From Hyphomicrobium sp. (GTDB taxonomy: Bacteria; Pseudomonadota; Alphaproteobacteria; Rhizobiales; Hyphomicrobiaceae): 64,000 nucleotides of DNA. Both the position numbers and the translations under genes were made by a program. Every line of letters starts with the position of its first letter. Within the stretch, counting starts at the first letter, position 1. Below are positions 8,579 through 18,110 of the stretch, piece after piece. The notes beneath the pieces are model-generated. The model was not told the origin of the DNA. It worked only from the letters and a program-made list of their open reading frames with translations, and searched no databases. The DNA is taken from NCBI GenBank assembly GCA_021732485.1, contig JAKFUV010000003.1:124001-188000 (forward strand), read 5' to 3'.

Positions 8579-10276
8579 TCAGCCACGGAACCCTAGCTGC
8601 CGGCGCTGGTCTGGCCAGGCAAGTTCGATTTCTGTGCCTTTCAGGAGCCGGTCGGTTGACAGGTCGATCGGCTGCGAACCACAGAGGATCGCCTCGACGA
8701 CATCTGGTGCGAGAAACGCAAGGTCGATCAGCCTCGCGATATGTTTCCGTTTGACCCCTTCACGCGAGGCGATGGCCGAGAGTGTCGCTCGGGAATCGGA
8801 CTTTAATTCCTGCAGCCACGCGTATCCCTTGGCGACCGAACGAACGAGCGGCTCGTCCATTCTCCGGCTGACTGGATTGTCGGTTCTGACGACTATTCTC
8901 GTTTCTACCCCGCGCTTTCGAATGTCGAGCGGGAGAGAGATGCAGAGGCTTTCTATTGCCACGTCGTCTGGCAGTTTGCAGTTGAGCCGTCGCCGAGATT
9001 CCTTGCATTTGATATGAAGAACCGCTGAACGATCATCGATCTCGATACGCTCAATGAGGTCGAGCACCATCTCGCGCAATTCAATTGGAGATGAATTTTC
9101 GATCTGTTCGCGTAACTTCCGTGCTCGATTGAGCAATGCGTGTCGCGCTAAGGGATAGAGCGCTTCAGCGCCGGCGATTGTGCAAATTTGCTCTTCGCTG
9201 GAGAAAATTCCGATTAGCCCGTTCTTGATCGCCACTTCAAGATCATCAGCAGGCAGGCGCCAGCCGTCTCCGCTGCGGTTCAGACCGGCAGAGGTAGGCA
9301 CGCGAGCGACATAGTATCGGTACCGCTTTCCGTCCTTCACCGCGTGTGTTGGCGTGAGGCGATTGCCGTTTGCATCGAAAATCATTCCGGTAAACAGGCT
9401 TAGCAATCGAGTCCGGCGCCTGACTCGCTTTTCTACGCGGTTTTCGCCAACGAGTGTCTGAACGGCCTCCCAAAGCGCTTGGTCAACGATCGCCTCGTGA
9501 ATACCCTCATGGTGCACGCCGTTGTGGCGGACCTTCCCGATGAATACGGGGTTTTGCAGAAGGTGCAGCAATGCACCGTGCGTAAAGAACGCTCCGCCTG
9601 ACTCTCGGCCTGATTGACTGGTGCGCCGCTTGCTACGGATCCCGCCGCGCGCGAGTTCACTGGCCAGAACGACCGCAGATTTGATCTCGAGGTAGCGGTT
9701 GAAGATGTGGCGGACGGTTTGAGCTTCGCGTTTATTGATGATCAGCTTCTTGTCACCGACGTCGTAGCCCAGTGGCGGCGATCCGCCCATCCACATGCCT
9801 TTTTTCTTCGACGCGGCGATCTTGTCCCGAATGCGCTCGCCGGTCACTTCGCGTTCAAACTGGGCGAAGGACAAGAGGACGTTCAGCGTCAATCGTCCCA
9901 TCGACGTTGTCGTGTTGAACTGCTGCGTCACCGAGACAAAGGATGCTTTCTGCGCATCGAGAACTTCGACTATCTTGGCAAAATCGGAAAGCGCGCGAGT
10001 TAGTCGGTCAATTTTATAGACAACAATAACGTTGATGCGGTTGGCTCGAACATCCTCGAGCAATCGGGCCAAGGCCGGCCGATCCAGATTTCCGCCGGAG
10101 TAGCCGCCATCGTCATAGCTTTCGCGATCGGCGACCCAGCCCTCATGTTTCTGGCTCTTGATATAAGCATCGCAGGCTTCGCGTTGGGCATCGAGTGAGT
10201 TGAACGCCTGCTCGAGTCCCTCTTCAGAAGACTTGCGTGTATAGATAGCGCAGCGGATCGTCTGCTTTTCAGCCAT
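8579..10276 (-). CDS. large serine recombinase (island integrase)
   Basis: A 565-residue site-specific DNA recombinase. The N-terminal resolvase domain has AIYTRKSSEEG with catalytic Ser16, FNSLDAQREACDAYI, and YKIDRLTRALSDF supplying active-site arginines. The recombinase domain follows (GMWMGGSPPLGYDVGDKKL). A C-terminal region of about 250 residues is helical and DNA-binding. It would integrate or excise the neighbouring island. ATG 10276 overlaps the stop of the upstream DUF2924 gene in ATGGCTGA, which indicates coupled translation. The frame extends to 10348, but that leader is not conserved in type. It appears intact. Confidence 0.9.
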   Translation of the reverse strand: MAEKQTIRCAIYTRKSSEEGLEQAFNSLDAQREACDAYIKSQKHEGWVADRESYDDGGYSGGNLDRPALARLLEDVRANRINVIVVYKIDRLTRALSDFAKIVEVLDAQKASFVSVTQQFNTTTSMGRLTLNVLLSFAQFEREVTGERIRDKIAASKKKGMWMGGSPPLGYDVGDKKLIINKREAQTVRHIFNRYLEIKSAVVLASELARGGIRSKRRTSQSGRESGGAFFTHGALLHLLQNPVFIGKVRHNGVHHEGIHEAIVDQALWEAVQTLVGENRVEKRVRRRTRLLSLFTGMIFDANGNRLTPTHAVKDGKRYRYYVARVPTSAGLNRSGDGWRLPADDLEVAIKNGLIGIFSSEEQICTIAGAEALYPLARHALLNRARKLREQIENSSPIELREMVLDLIERIEIDDRSAVLHIKCKESRRRLNCKLPDDVAIESLCISLPLDIRKRGVETRIVVRTDNPVSRRMDEPLVRSVAKGYAWLQELKSDSRATLSAIASREGVKRKHIARLIDLAFLAPDVVEAILCGSQPIDLSTDRLLKGTEIELAWPDQRRQLGFRG

Positions 10277-10712
10277 CGCCTGTTCCACGCGCCCTGAGGC
10301 CGAAGAAGCGATGGCCATTCCAGCGAGCGCCAGTGATGGTTCGGGCAATGACCGAGAGGCTTTTATGTGTCTCGCCCCGCCAATAGAAACCTTGGTCGGT
10401 CACCAAGACTTCGTGCGCCTCACCATGCCAAACCCGAATGAGTCGCGTTCCGGATTTAATCTTGGGCGAAGGGCACTCAGTTGAGAGCGCTCCGCCCTTC
10501 GCAATCGAGATCAACCGCTTCCGCGTGGCGGCGGCCAATCCACCAATCCGCTTTTCCTGCATGGCGTATGCGACGGACTTGGTCAGCAGCGATTTGCTGA
10601 TATTTGGCGGCGGCTCGGTTTTCATGAGCCGCCGCCAGTGATCGCAAAGTTCTTGTCGCGAGCATTCTGATAGCGCTGCGATCCAGCCGGCGAGATCAGT
10701 TTCACGCGACAT
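10269..10712 (-). CDS. DUF2924 domain protein
   Basis: A 147-residue protein. The centre and C-terminus match DUF2924, whose best-known block is a small strand-rich segment: GTRLIRVWHGEAHEVLV, then GFYWRGETHKSLSVIARTITG and WNGHRFFGL. The family is of unknown function and is almost always encoded directly upstream of a large serine recombinase in alphaproteobacterial islands, as here. The start at ATG 10712 (MSRETDLAGW) overlaps the end of the upstream DUF3489 gene. The order DUF3489, DUF2924, recombinase with overlaps implies one mRNA. A DNA-binding or recombination directionality role is only a guess. Confidence 0.85.
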   Translation of the reverse strand: MSRETDLAGWIAALSECSRQELCDHWRRLMKTEPPPNISKSLLTKSVAYAMQEKRIGGLAAATRKRLISIAKGGALSTECPSPKIKSGTRLIRVWHGEAHEVLVTDQGFYWRGETHKSLSVIARTITGARWNGHRFFGLRARGTGDG

Positions 10713-10983
10713 GATAGCGCCGCTCTCCGAACTTGGACTTCGTTGAGCTTGCTGTATGCCCGAACTTCTTTTTGAGCGTTCCGGCCATGAAGCCGCGGAT
10801 GGAATGTGACTGCCATCCCGTTGCATGCATCATCTCAGGGATTGAAACGCCTTGCTTACGTTTCAAGAGCGCGATGAGGGTATTGGTTTTTGAGTTCTGC
10901 CGAGTTTTAGATTTAGGCTGAAGTCCTGATTGCGATTGCTCTGCTGCATCGGCACATAGCTTCTTGGATTTAACGCGGGTCAT
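10702..10983 (-). CDS. DUF3489 domain protein
   Basis: A 93-residue basic protein with the DUF3489 core in its C-terminal half: NTLIALLKRKQGVSIPEMM followed by ATGWQSHSIRGFMAGTLKKK and a GERRYHV end. The core looks like a winged-helix DNA-binding fold. ATG 10983 has a GGAGAA ribosome site 7 nt upstream, better than ATG 11013. It is the first gene of the DUF3489-DUF2924-recombinase set. A regulatory or accessory role in recombination is inferred from the constant gene order. Confidence 0.8.
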   Translation of the reverse strand: MTRVKSKKLCADAAEQSQSGLQPKSKTRQNSKTNTLIALLKRKQGVSIPEMMHATGWQSHSIRGFMAGTLKKKFGHTASSTKSKFGERRYHVA

Positions 10984-11038
10984 ATAGTTCTCCGTTCCGG
11001 TGGCGGCAGCCATTTTGCTGGCCCTTGCACCACCCGAA

Positions 11039-11059
11039 GCCCCGGCTTAGGACCGGGGC
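11039..11059. promoter_or_regulatory. GC-rich stem-loop upstream of the recombinase operon
   Basis: GCCCCGG at 11039-11045 and CCGGGGC at 11053-11059 form a perfect 7-bp stem with a 7-nt loop. It lies 56 bp upstream of the DUF3489 start. No T-run follows on either strand, so a simple terminator is unlikely; an mRNA leader structure or protein-binding site is possible. Confidence 0.35.
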
Positions 11060-11263
11060 AATTCTCTTGCGGAGAAACACGTCGTTGCCCGACACTACCG
11101 CTCTCTTTGCGGCGCAAGTCCAGACTTTGTCTCAGGTTTTGTTCTCCTGGTTATCGCTTTCTTTTGCTCCGAGCGATTGGGGGCCGTCAGTCTCAACATT
11201 GGCGCTAAAATGCCGGCAAGGCTCTTGAAATCGATAGCGTTACGCCTTGGAGATGATCGCTGA

Positions 11264-12049
11264 TCAAGGCTCGCGGACACTGCCGTCGGGCATGATGAAT
11301 TCGGCGCGTTTAGCCACGACATTTTCGAGCATGGCACTTGCCTGCGAGATAATCCCGCAGAGCCTGTATTGCGTTATGCCGGAAGCGGTTTCGAACCAGC
11401 CCACCACCGGCCCGCCGCTGACGCCGCCGAGATCGGCTTGGGGCGGCAAGCTTGGAATGCTTGCATCCTGCATTTCGTATTCCCGCTCAACGGTCCATGT
11501 AATTTGATCGTGTGTAACGACACGTGCGACGCCGAGGGCCGTGAACAATCCCCAGTTGATCGAGCCTGCGCTAAAGATGCGTTCGCCGCCGGGATAGCCT
11601 GCCAGCATAATGCCCCGACCTTCTTCGGGCGCGAGTGGTGGCCATCCACTCAGCGGAACGATAGCCTTGCCGAGCTTTGCAAGAAGCTCTTCGTCCAATT
11701 CGATCGTCGCAAGGTCCAGACCCTTGGAGCTCATGGCTATGATATTCAGGTCGCGCACCTCCGCACTCATCACCTGCAGGACAACTGGATGCACTTCGCG
11801 GGCATCCAGATATCCCTGGACTACATGGCGTGCCGTAACGCCGATGAGCCGTTCGGAAGTCCGCACGATTGTCAGCGTACCGTTGCTGCAGAGGTCGAGC
11901 TTGTTGCCGATCCTCCGGCTCCAATGGAACGGCGCGCAGCATTCCATGAGGATCTTGCGATAGACCTTGCCAAGTTCGCCGGACAGCAGTTCTCGGGCTC
12001 TATCCAGCGTGATGAGATGATTGTCGGGCGGTTGCCATTGTCGCGTCAT
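11264..12049 (-). CDS. trypsin-like serine protease domain protein
   Basis: A 261-residue protein with a chymotrypsin-fold triad in order: His in VTARHVVQG (near residue 75), Asp in SKGLDLATIEL (near 111), Ser in DLGGVSGGPVVG (near 211). There is no signal peptide, so it should act in the cytosol, unlike secreted DegP enzymes. There is no PDZ domain. Cytosolic trypsin-like proteins occur as effectors in several phage-defence systems, and this one sits between the recombinase and the Mokosh-like genes. It faces away from them and has no obvious operon partner. Protease fold is well supported; a defence role is inference from location. Confidence 0.7.
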   Translation of the reverse strand: MTRQWQPPDNHLITLDRARELLSGELGKVYRKILMECCAPFHWSRRIGNKLDLCSNGTLTIVRTSERLIGVTARHVVQGYLDAREVHPVVLQVMSAEVRDLNIIAMSSKGLDLATIELDEELLAKLGKAIVPLSGWPPLAPEEGRGIMLAGYPGGERIFSAGSINWGLFTALGVARVVTHDQITWTVEREYEMQDASIPSLPPQADLGGVSGGPVVGWFETASGITQYRLCGIISQASAMLENVVAKRAEFIMPDGSVREP

Positions 12050-12449
12050 GCGTCATGGTCACACAGCAGATTGGATGAGAGCAAGTTCACGACGGGCGGC
12101 CCTACCGTGCGGAATAGTAACTCTGAACCAAACCTGACGAGGTAGTAGCCGCCGAGGCGATCCGGCCAGATGTGCTCGTCGGTGAATTCGTTTTCGTCTT
12201 TGTAAAGGTCGCATTAGATGCAGCGTCGCATCGGTACTTTTGTGTGTTGCCAAGGTTGTGGGCCGTGTGCGTGGTGACGGTCGGCACGATCCGCGCGCGG
12301 AGCGCTGAGCAAATCGCTGTCGTGGACTGCAGCCGCGTACGCACAACCACAGGAGCGTTCCACCGTTGCGGGAGTTTCTACGCGGCACCCCGGGGTGTAT
12401 TGCTTGCTCGGAAGACCTGGACCGCGCTAAGGGGCAGCATGTGCACTCA
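12050..12449. other. 400-bp interval without a recognisable gene
   Basis: Open frames on both strands here give low-complexity, arginine-rich products with no conserved block. They look like shadow frames or decayed DNA. The interval should include the promoter of the protease gene, which starts at 12049 and runs left. No repeat, tRNA or strong terminator was seen. Confidence 0.5.
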
Positions 12450-14255
12450 CTACGGCAATGCAGCAGAACTTGGGCTAGCGGTGGCGGCTGGTCGAGGTCG
12501 CCGCACCTCGGCGAGCTTATCCCAGATGCCAAAGATCAACAGTGAGTGGATTAGCCAGTTGGTTGCATCTCGGGACGCGGCTTGGCGGGTGATCAGCCCA
12601 TGCGCGAGGTTGTTGCGCAGGTTGCGGCCGCGCGGATCGGCATAGAGCGCCAGGAAATGGAGCGTGATATCCGGTCCGAGCGCTTCGGTGATATCCTTGC
12701 TGTTGAGGATGTCGCCCATATTGATGGAGACGCCGACGCCTTGCAGCGTGCCATGCGGTTTGGTGATAGGCTTGCCGAGCTTGCCGACGATGTTGCGCAG
12801 GCCGGCTTCGATCTGTGGCACGAGCACATGCAGTGCCTTGACTGTATCTCTCTCATACCAGGCTGCGACGCCCTCGAGCAGGAAGCTGACATCATCGAAA
12901 AGCGCCAGGCGGTTGGCCCAGGCCACGATATGGTGCGGCGTGAGGGCGTGGCGGTCGACGACGGTGGCCAGCGCCTGATGCAGCCAGAGACTGTCGAAGG
13001 CGAAGCTGGTCACGGCTTGCGCGATCACACGGCCGTTCGGGTCTTCGACGACGGAGCCGACCTTCGCGGCAACATGGTCTGCCGCCATGATGGTCTGCGT
13101 GAGGATCGCCTGCAGCGGAGATTCCTTGGCGACGTCCTTTATTAGATTTTCAAGGTTGTGGCGGCTGCAAAGGAACAGAGCGGCGATGTTGGCCAGGCTC
13201 TGGCCCGGATTGTCAACGACGACGCCGGCGAGGAACTTCTCCATGTCCTCGCCCTTGATCTCGATGTCGGTCGAGATGGGCACCATGGCGTCAGCAGCAG
13301 CTCCGATCTTCGCTTCCATAAGCGTGCGAGTGCGCTTGCTGTCGTCGCCAAGGCCGGCGTCGCGGTAGGCATCAACGGCGGTTTGCAACACGACCGAGGC
13401 CAGCATGGGATCGGCAATGCTGGCGAAGTACTCGAACGTCTTGCCGACAACAGTATGCAGACGTCTGATCTCGTCCGGCTTGTTCGACCTTCGGTGGATC
13501 GGAACAAGCCGCTTGACGATGCTCTCTGCATCATGCGGGTTGAATTTGCTGGGATCACTAGGGTCGGCAAATTCGTTGAGCAGGCTTTCAAGGCTCGCCA
13601 CGAGTTCGTCGCGCTCGGCATCGGTGACGCTGGCGCGCTTGTTGTTGATGAGTGTGTCGAACGTATTCCACCACTGCGAGCGTGACGTCACCGCCTGGCG
13701 ATGCAGGTCCACCAAGGCCATACGCGCGGCTTTGACACGTGACTGGTCGTTGATAAGGATTGCCAAATGCAGCGAACGCGACGCCACCTCGATCCGGTGG
13801 TAGAGATCGGGCGCCGGGGAGAGTGACGGCGCGGCTAGATAGGCGTCAATGGCAATCCGCGCCATTTCTGGGTCGCGGCGCGCTCCGCTGATCAGCGGCG
13901 CCATTTCCCACGCCACATCGGCATACCGGGCCTTGAGAATGGGCTGTGTGAGGTTCTGGGCGCGAGCCATCCAATGGGCGAGCGTTTCAGTGTCGGCGCC
14001 CGCGATGTCCGGGAAGTAGACGCTAGTGCCGTCCTGGCGCTGTCCAGATCCTTGTGGGCCGAAATAGGTGCCCCAGGGAGAGGCATCGCCACGACTAGTC
14101 ATGAGGCCAAAGGGGAGCGTTTCGGCGTAAGCGCCGCGGCGTTCGCCATCGGTAATAGCGTTAGCGTCAGGAATGGCGGCGTGCAGGGCGTTGGAAACCT
14201 CGTGCAGGCTGAGGTCCGCCGAATTGCTATCGTAACCGCGGACAACGGCATCCAT
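12450..14255 (-). CDS. DUF4209 domain protein, defence-island associated
   Basis: A protein of about 601 residues, mostly helical, with the DUF4209 signature at its C-terminus: GVGVSINMGDILNS followed by FLALYADPRGRNLRNNLAHGL near residue 545. The RNxxAHG motif is reminiscent of HEPN-type RNxxxH ribonuclease sites, although DUF4209 has no proven activity. ATG 14255 (MDAVVRGYD) fits the start of ordered sequence; the frame extends to 14519 and would then intrude into the divergent gene's leader. It is divergent from the Mokosh-like pair with about 315 bp between starts, so shared regulation is possible. Function unknown. Confidence 0.65.
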   Translation of the reverse strand: MDAVVRGYDSNSADLSLHEVSNALHAAIPDANAITDGERRGAYAETLPFGLMTSRGDASPWGTYFGPQGSGQRQDGTSVYFPDIAGADTETLAHWMARAQNLTQPILKARYADVAWEMAPLISGARRDPEMARIAIDAYLAAPSLSPAPDLYHRIEVASRSLHLAILINDQSRVKAARMALVDLHRQAVTSRSQWWNTFDTLINNKRASVTDAERDELVASLESLLNEFADPSDPSKFNPHDAESIVKRLVPIHRRSNKPDEIRRLHTVVGKTFEYFASIADPMLASVVLQTAVDAYRDAGLGDDSKRTRTLMEAKIGAAADAMVPISTDIEIKGEDMEKFLAGVVVDNPGQSLANIAALFLCSRHNLENLIKDVAKESPLQAILTQTIMAADHVAAKVGSVVEDPNGRVIAQAVTSFAFDSLWLHQALATVVDRHALTPHHIVAWANRLALFDDVSFLLEGVAAWYERDTVKALHVLVPQIEAGLRNIVGKLGKPITKPHGTLQGVGVSINMGDILNSKDITEALGPDITLHFLALYADPRGRNLRNNLAHGLITRQAASRDATNWLIHSLLIFGIWDKLAEVRRPRPAATASPSSAALP

Positions 14256-14570
14256 GGCCGGCGGGACGGTGAAATTGCTCGGCGTCTCGGCGCTGTCGGT
14301 CACTTTGTGGGCTCGCTGGCTTTGATGAATTGGGTGCGAAAATCCCTTTTCATAACGATCGCGCTGATTAACAACAGCGGCTTTAGGTCGAGTTCGCCAC
14401 AGGGGCCGATAGGCAATCTCATACGTCCTCAGCGAAACCGCATGATATGAAGTACCGCACGCCACAGCATAGGTCTGGTGGCTAACGAATCTTGTGGGAA
14501 TCTTGGGCTCTGCAGCCACTCGTGCTGTTTCCGTTGTCTCGATCAGGCCGAACGTCGATACAACGGTCTA

Positions 14571-17500
14571 ATGTCGATACGTCGCCCCATTCCAAAGAAC
14601 TTCCTCGAGGATTATTCCCCTGCGGATACATTCCTCGCCAAGCCCAATCCGGCCCAAGGTCGCCCTGGCCTCCTCACCGGGCAGACGTCAGACGGCCGCG
14701 AGGTTCTGATCAAGATGTGGTCCAAACCCTCCGGGTCCGGACAGGACGAGCTTTTGTACATCTGGCGCAGCGAAGTCCGTCAGCTCCAGCGCCTCGCCGC
14801 CATCCCGGGTGCCGATGAACTCTTCGTCCAAATGCTTGCCAGTGGCGAGGACGCCGAGGGCTTCTACCTCGTCCTCGATCTCGGAGAAGGCTCGCCGCTC
14901 GATCTTCACCTTCGCTCTCCACATAAAGGCAGCATCGCCGCGCAGTACAGAACGCCAAGGGCACGGCGCGTCCTGTGGATGAACGCTTTGCGGGCCGCTC
15001 AGGCCCTCGACCTGCTTCATGCCCAAGGCGTCATTCATCGCAACATCGATCCATGGGCTATTGTCACCGCTTTGGGAGATCAGCCCGATTTTCGCTTGAC
15101 CGGCTTCGAATGGTCGATGCGGATTGCATCGCTCCCGGGGCCTAACGCCACGCCGCTCCCTTCGAAAGGCGATGCCCTGGCAGCTTCCTTCAGTCAGGAC
15201 TGGCGGAATCTCGGCTTTTTGATCGGGCAACTTGTCGGCGCGCCGGCCGAGAAAGTGGCCGACCTGAGCGTGCCGCCCTCCGACATCGCATCCCACTTGT
15301 CGTCCACGGAAGGCCGCGTCTTGCGCCTGATGCTGGGCGTCAATCGCATCGATCAGCTCGATGGACAGCACATCTGCCGAGAAATCACGCAGGTGATCGC
15401 GGCGATGGACGCGGAGGTCGCAGGTAAGGAGATGAAGTCGTTGCTGGCGCTTCGCCTCGGACCGGACTCACGTCTGGGTGAAGCAGTTCGCACAGCGTCT
15501 GGACAGGACATTGAAATGAGCGACACTTCCGCTCAGCTCCAATTCGTTAAGGACGACCTGTCAGACGAGCCATTTTTGGCGCGCGTCAAAGGCAAAGCGG
15601 CAACGGATGCTGAGCAGACCGTCCTCATGGGGCGGCGCCTCACGTATGTGCTGGCCCCCTATCGAAAGCCAGGCACGACTACACCCCCCGATTGGGAGTT
15701 CGCGCTCTGCGACCGCACACTGCCCGGAAGACCGCCGGCAAGCGCACTGATTGGTAATAGCTTGATTGAGCCCGCCAGTCTGGACCTGCATTCTATCACT
15801 GAGGCTCACAAAAACTTCGCCTTGCGCCGCGGCCGTGTCGCTCGCTGGGATGAGCGGGTTGCAACCTTGACGCCGGATGCGGGTCGAAGATCCGATACGG
15901 AACGCAAGCATCAAGCCTTCGCGCTCTTATCTTTGCTCGAGATGGCCTATGCAGCGGCCAATATATTCCCCGTCGAGGTGCTCCCGGGAAGTGCCGACAA
16001 GCGCGGCGATCTTCATTTGCTGCGCGTCAAGCCGCGGCATGACCAACGCCGCGCCGACCTGTCCAAAGCCTTGAAACTCGAAGCTCCAGCTCTTCGACTT
16101 GTCCGAATGCTCGAAGCCGACGACGTCTCAGGCGACACCGGCTGGACCCTCGTCGCCAGCGGCTCACTGGGCGAATCCGAGAAGGACACCGAATGGAAAT
16201 TCGTCGCTATGCTCGAGGAGGAGGGGCAGCAGGTCATTCAGTTTGAGGGACCGGAAGAGACAGCGCTGGACGGGCAGGTTTTTCTTGCGCCCACGGGGCA
16301 GGCCGGTGAGGTCGTCCAATTTAAGCGCCGCGTGAAAGCGCTCAGAACACTCGCCCAGCACAGTGAGCTGCTGAAAATGCTCGTAGATCCCCGGCGGCGC
16401 ATCGACGACACGCACGATCCTCTCATTGAAGACCAGGCGTTCAAAGATCTCGATGCCTCCAAGCGCGACGCCTTGAAAGAGATCCTTTCAACCGTCCCGC
16501 TCTTCCTGCTCCAGGGTCCCCCGGGCGTCGGCAAAACATTCCTCGTTGCGGATATCGTGCGCCGCCGCTTCGATGACGAACCAACGACGCGTCTTCTGCT
16601 TAGCGCGCAGAGCAACGCCGCCATCGATCATCTGATGAAGGAGGTGCAGGCAGTCTTCAACGGGCCGAATCTTCCGATTATGGTCCGCGCTCGTCCGGCT
16701 CAAGATGACGCCGCCGACACCGACCTCGAGCTTGATAAGCAGGCCAGTCGCGAGCTTCAGAAGTTGGCTCAAAGCCCACTCGTTGCCGACGCCGATACAA
16801 AACTCGCGCAAAAGATCCGCGATCTAGCAGATGCCGCGAAGTCAAAACCCGTAAAAGGGAAAAGACCTCTTGCCGCCGAAACGCGCGCATTCGAGTCGAT
16901 GATCTTGCGGGCCGCCAATCTGGTCTTTGCCACGACGAACTCTGCCGCCATCGAAAACCTAATCGAAGAGCGCGGCTTCTTCGACTGGACCATCGTGGAA
17001 GAGGCGGGCAAGGCCACAGGCGGCGAGCTTCTCTCCCCACTGTTACTCTCACATCGCCGCCTCATGATCGGCGACCATAAGCAGTTGCCGCCTTTTGGGG
17101 CGGATCGCTTGGAGACCATCCTGAGTGATCCGATCACCGTCCGGGATGCCGTCAAGGCCGCTCAGGGTCTGATCGAGCGCTATCTTCAAGATGCGGCGAT
17201 CGAAGATCTGTTCGATGAGGTCAACGCGGAGAACACCGAGTATGGCCGCCTCTGCGCCGATGCGCTACAAATTCTGAACCTTTTTGCCTCCATCGTAGAG
17301 GCGGAACTTGCGCCGCGGCCTGGAAAATCGTCTAGGCGTCCGATTGCCCGTCGTCTTGACGAGCAGCACCGCATGCATCCCGCGATCGCCAAGGTGGTCT
17401 CCAACTGCTTCTACGGCGGCGGCCTGCACACGAATAAGGCCAAGGTGGACTATTACCGTTCTGGTCAGCCGACGGTTCGATCGATCGATGGTGGCGTGCT

Positions 17501-18110
17501 CCCTGACAAGCCGATCATTTTCATCGATATGCCGTGGGTTCGCGATCAGGTCGGCAACAAGTGTGGCGACCGGGGACCGGCATGGTCGAACCCGGACGAA
17601 GCCAAGGCTGTACTTCAGACATTAGCGAAGCTCCGCAGCTCGACGGACGCCAAACCTTCACTCGCCGTGCTCTCGCCCTATAGGGAGCAGGTCAAGGTGC
17701 TGAGCCGCACGCTTGCCGATGCCCAAGGTGGGTTCCTGGCACATTTGAAAGACTTCAGCCCGGCGGTGGGTAACGGCGCGTTCTGTGGCACCGTCGATTC
17801 TTTTCAGGGCGATCAAGCCGATTTGGTGATCGTTTCGATGGTGCGGAATAATGGGCACGCGGCACCGGCCAAAGCGCTTGGGTTCCTGCGCGACAACCGC
17901 CGCATGAATGTGCTGTTGAGCCGCGCCAAGTGGCGCCTGATCATTATCGGCAGCTTGAGATTTTATAACAGCGTTTCCGAAACGGCGCACTCGCTGCCAG
18001 ATTCTGAAATTGGGTTCCTCCGGACTTTTCTGACAGAGCTGACCGCCGCCAAAGCCGCAGGCGACGCTGCCATCGTGCCGTGGTCGAAGATTGCTGGAGG
18101 AGCCACATGA
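14571..18110 (+). CDS. mkoA: Mokosh-like MkoA: pseudokinase fused to COG1112 SF1 helicase
   Basis: A 1179-residue protein. Residues 15-200 have the protein-kinase fold: beta-3 Lys48 in VLIKMW, helix-C Glu68 in WRSEVRQL, and the catalytic loop VIHRNIDPWAI. HRD has become HRN (Asn148) and the DFG site reads TGF (167-169), so phosphotransfer should be lost. The C-terminal half is a superfamily 1 helicase: GPPGVGKT at 649-656, VEEAGKATGGELL, GDHKQLPPF, RRLDEQHRMHP, GTVDSFQGDQADLV. A COG1112 helicase with a kinase domain next to a phospholipase D gene is the published Mokosh type I anti-phage layout. ATG 14571 begins the conserved sequence. Its stop overlaps the next start as ATGA. Confidence 0.75.
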   Translation: MSIRRPIPKNFLEDYSPADTFLAKPNPAQGRPGLLTGQTSDGREVLIKMWSKPSGSGQDELLYIWRSEVRQLQRLAAIPGADELFVQMLASGEDAEGFYLVLDLGEGSPLDLHLRSPHKGSIAAQYRTPRARRVLWMNALRAAQALDLLHAQGVIHRNIDPWAIVTALGDQPDFRLTGFEWSMRIASLPGPNATPLPSKGDALAASFSQDWRNLGFLIGQLVGAPAEKVADLSVPPSDIASHLSSTEGRVLRLMLGVNRIDQLDGQHICREITQVIAAMDAEVAGKEMKSLLALRLGPDSRLGEAVRTASGQDIEMSDTSAQLQFVKDDLSDEPFLARVKGKAATDAEQTVLMGRRLTYVLAPYRKPGTTTPPDWEFALCDRTLPGRPPASALIGNSLIEPASLDLHSITEAHKNFALRRGRVARWDERVATLTPDAGRRSDTERKHQAFALLSLLEMAYAAANIFPVEVLPGSADKRGDLHLLRVKPRHDQRRADLSKALKLEAPALRLVRMLEADDVSGDTGWTLVASGSLGESEKDTEWKFVAMLEEEGQQVIQFEGPEETALDGQVFLAPTGQAGEVVQFKRRVKALRTLAQHSELLKMLVDPRRRIDDTHDPLIEDQAFKDLDASKRDALKEILSTVPLFLLQGPPGVGKTFLVADIVRRRFDDEPTTRLLLSAQSNAAIDHLMKEVQAVFNGPNLPIMVRARPAQDDAADTDLELDKQASRELQKLAQSPLVADADTKLAQKIRDLADAAKSKPVKGKRPLAAETRAFESMILRAANLVFATTNSAAIENLIEERGFFDWTIVEEAGKATGGELLSPLLLSHRRLMIGDHKQLPPFGADRLETILSDPITVRDAVKAAQGLIERYLQDAAIEDLFDEVNAENTEYGRLCADALQILNLFASIVEAELAPRPGKSSRRPIARRLDEQHRMHPAIAKVVSNCFYGGGLHTNKAKVDYYRSGQPTVRSIDGGVLPDKPIIFIDMPWVRDQVGNKCGDRGPAWSNPDEAKAVLQTLAKLRSSTDAKPSLAVLSPYREQVKVLSRTLADAQGGFLAHLKDFSPAVGNGAFCGTVDSFQGDQADLVIVSMVRNNGHAAPAKALGFLRDNRRMNVLLSRAKWRLIIIGSLRFYNSVSETAHSLPDSEIGFLRTFLTELTAAKAAGDAAIVPWSKIAGGAT

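Noticed and set aside
12172-12645. 157-residue plus-strand frame
   Set aside because: Half lies antisense to the DUF4209 gene and the rest has no conserved sequence or ribosome site.
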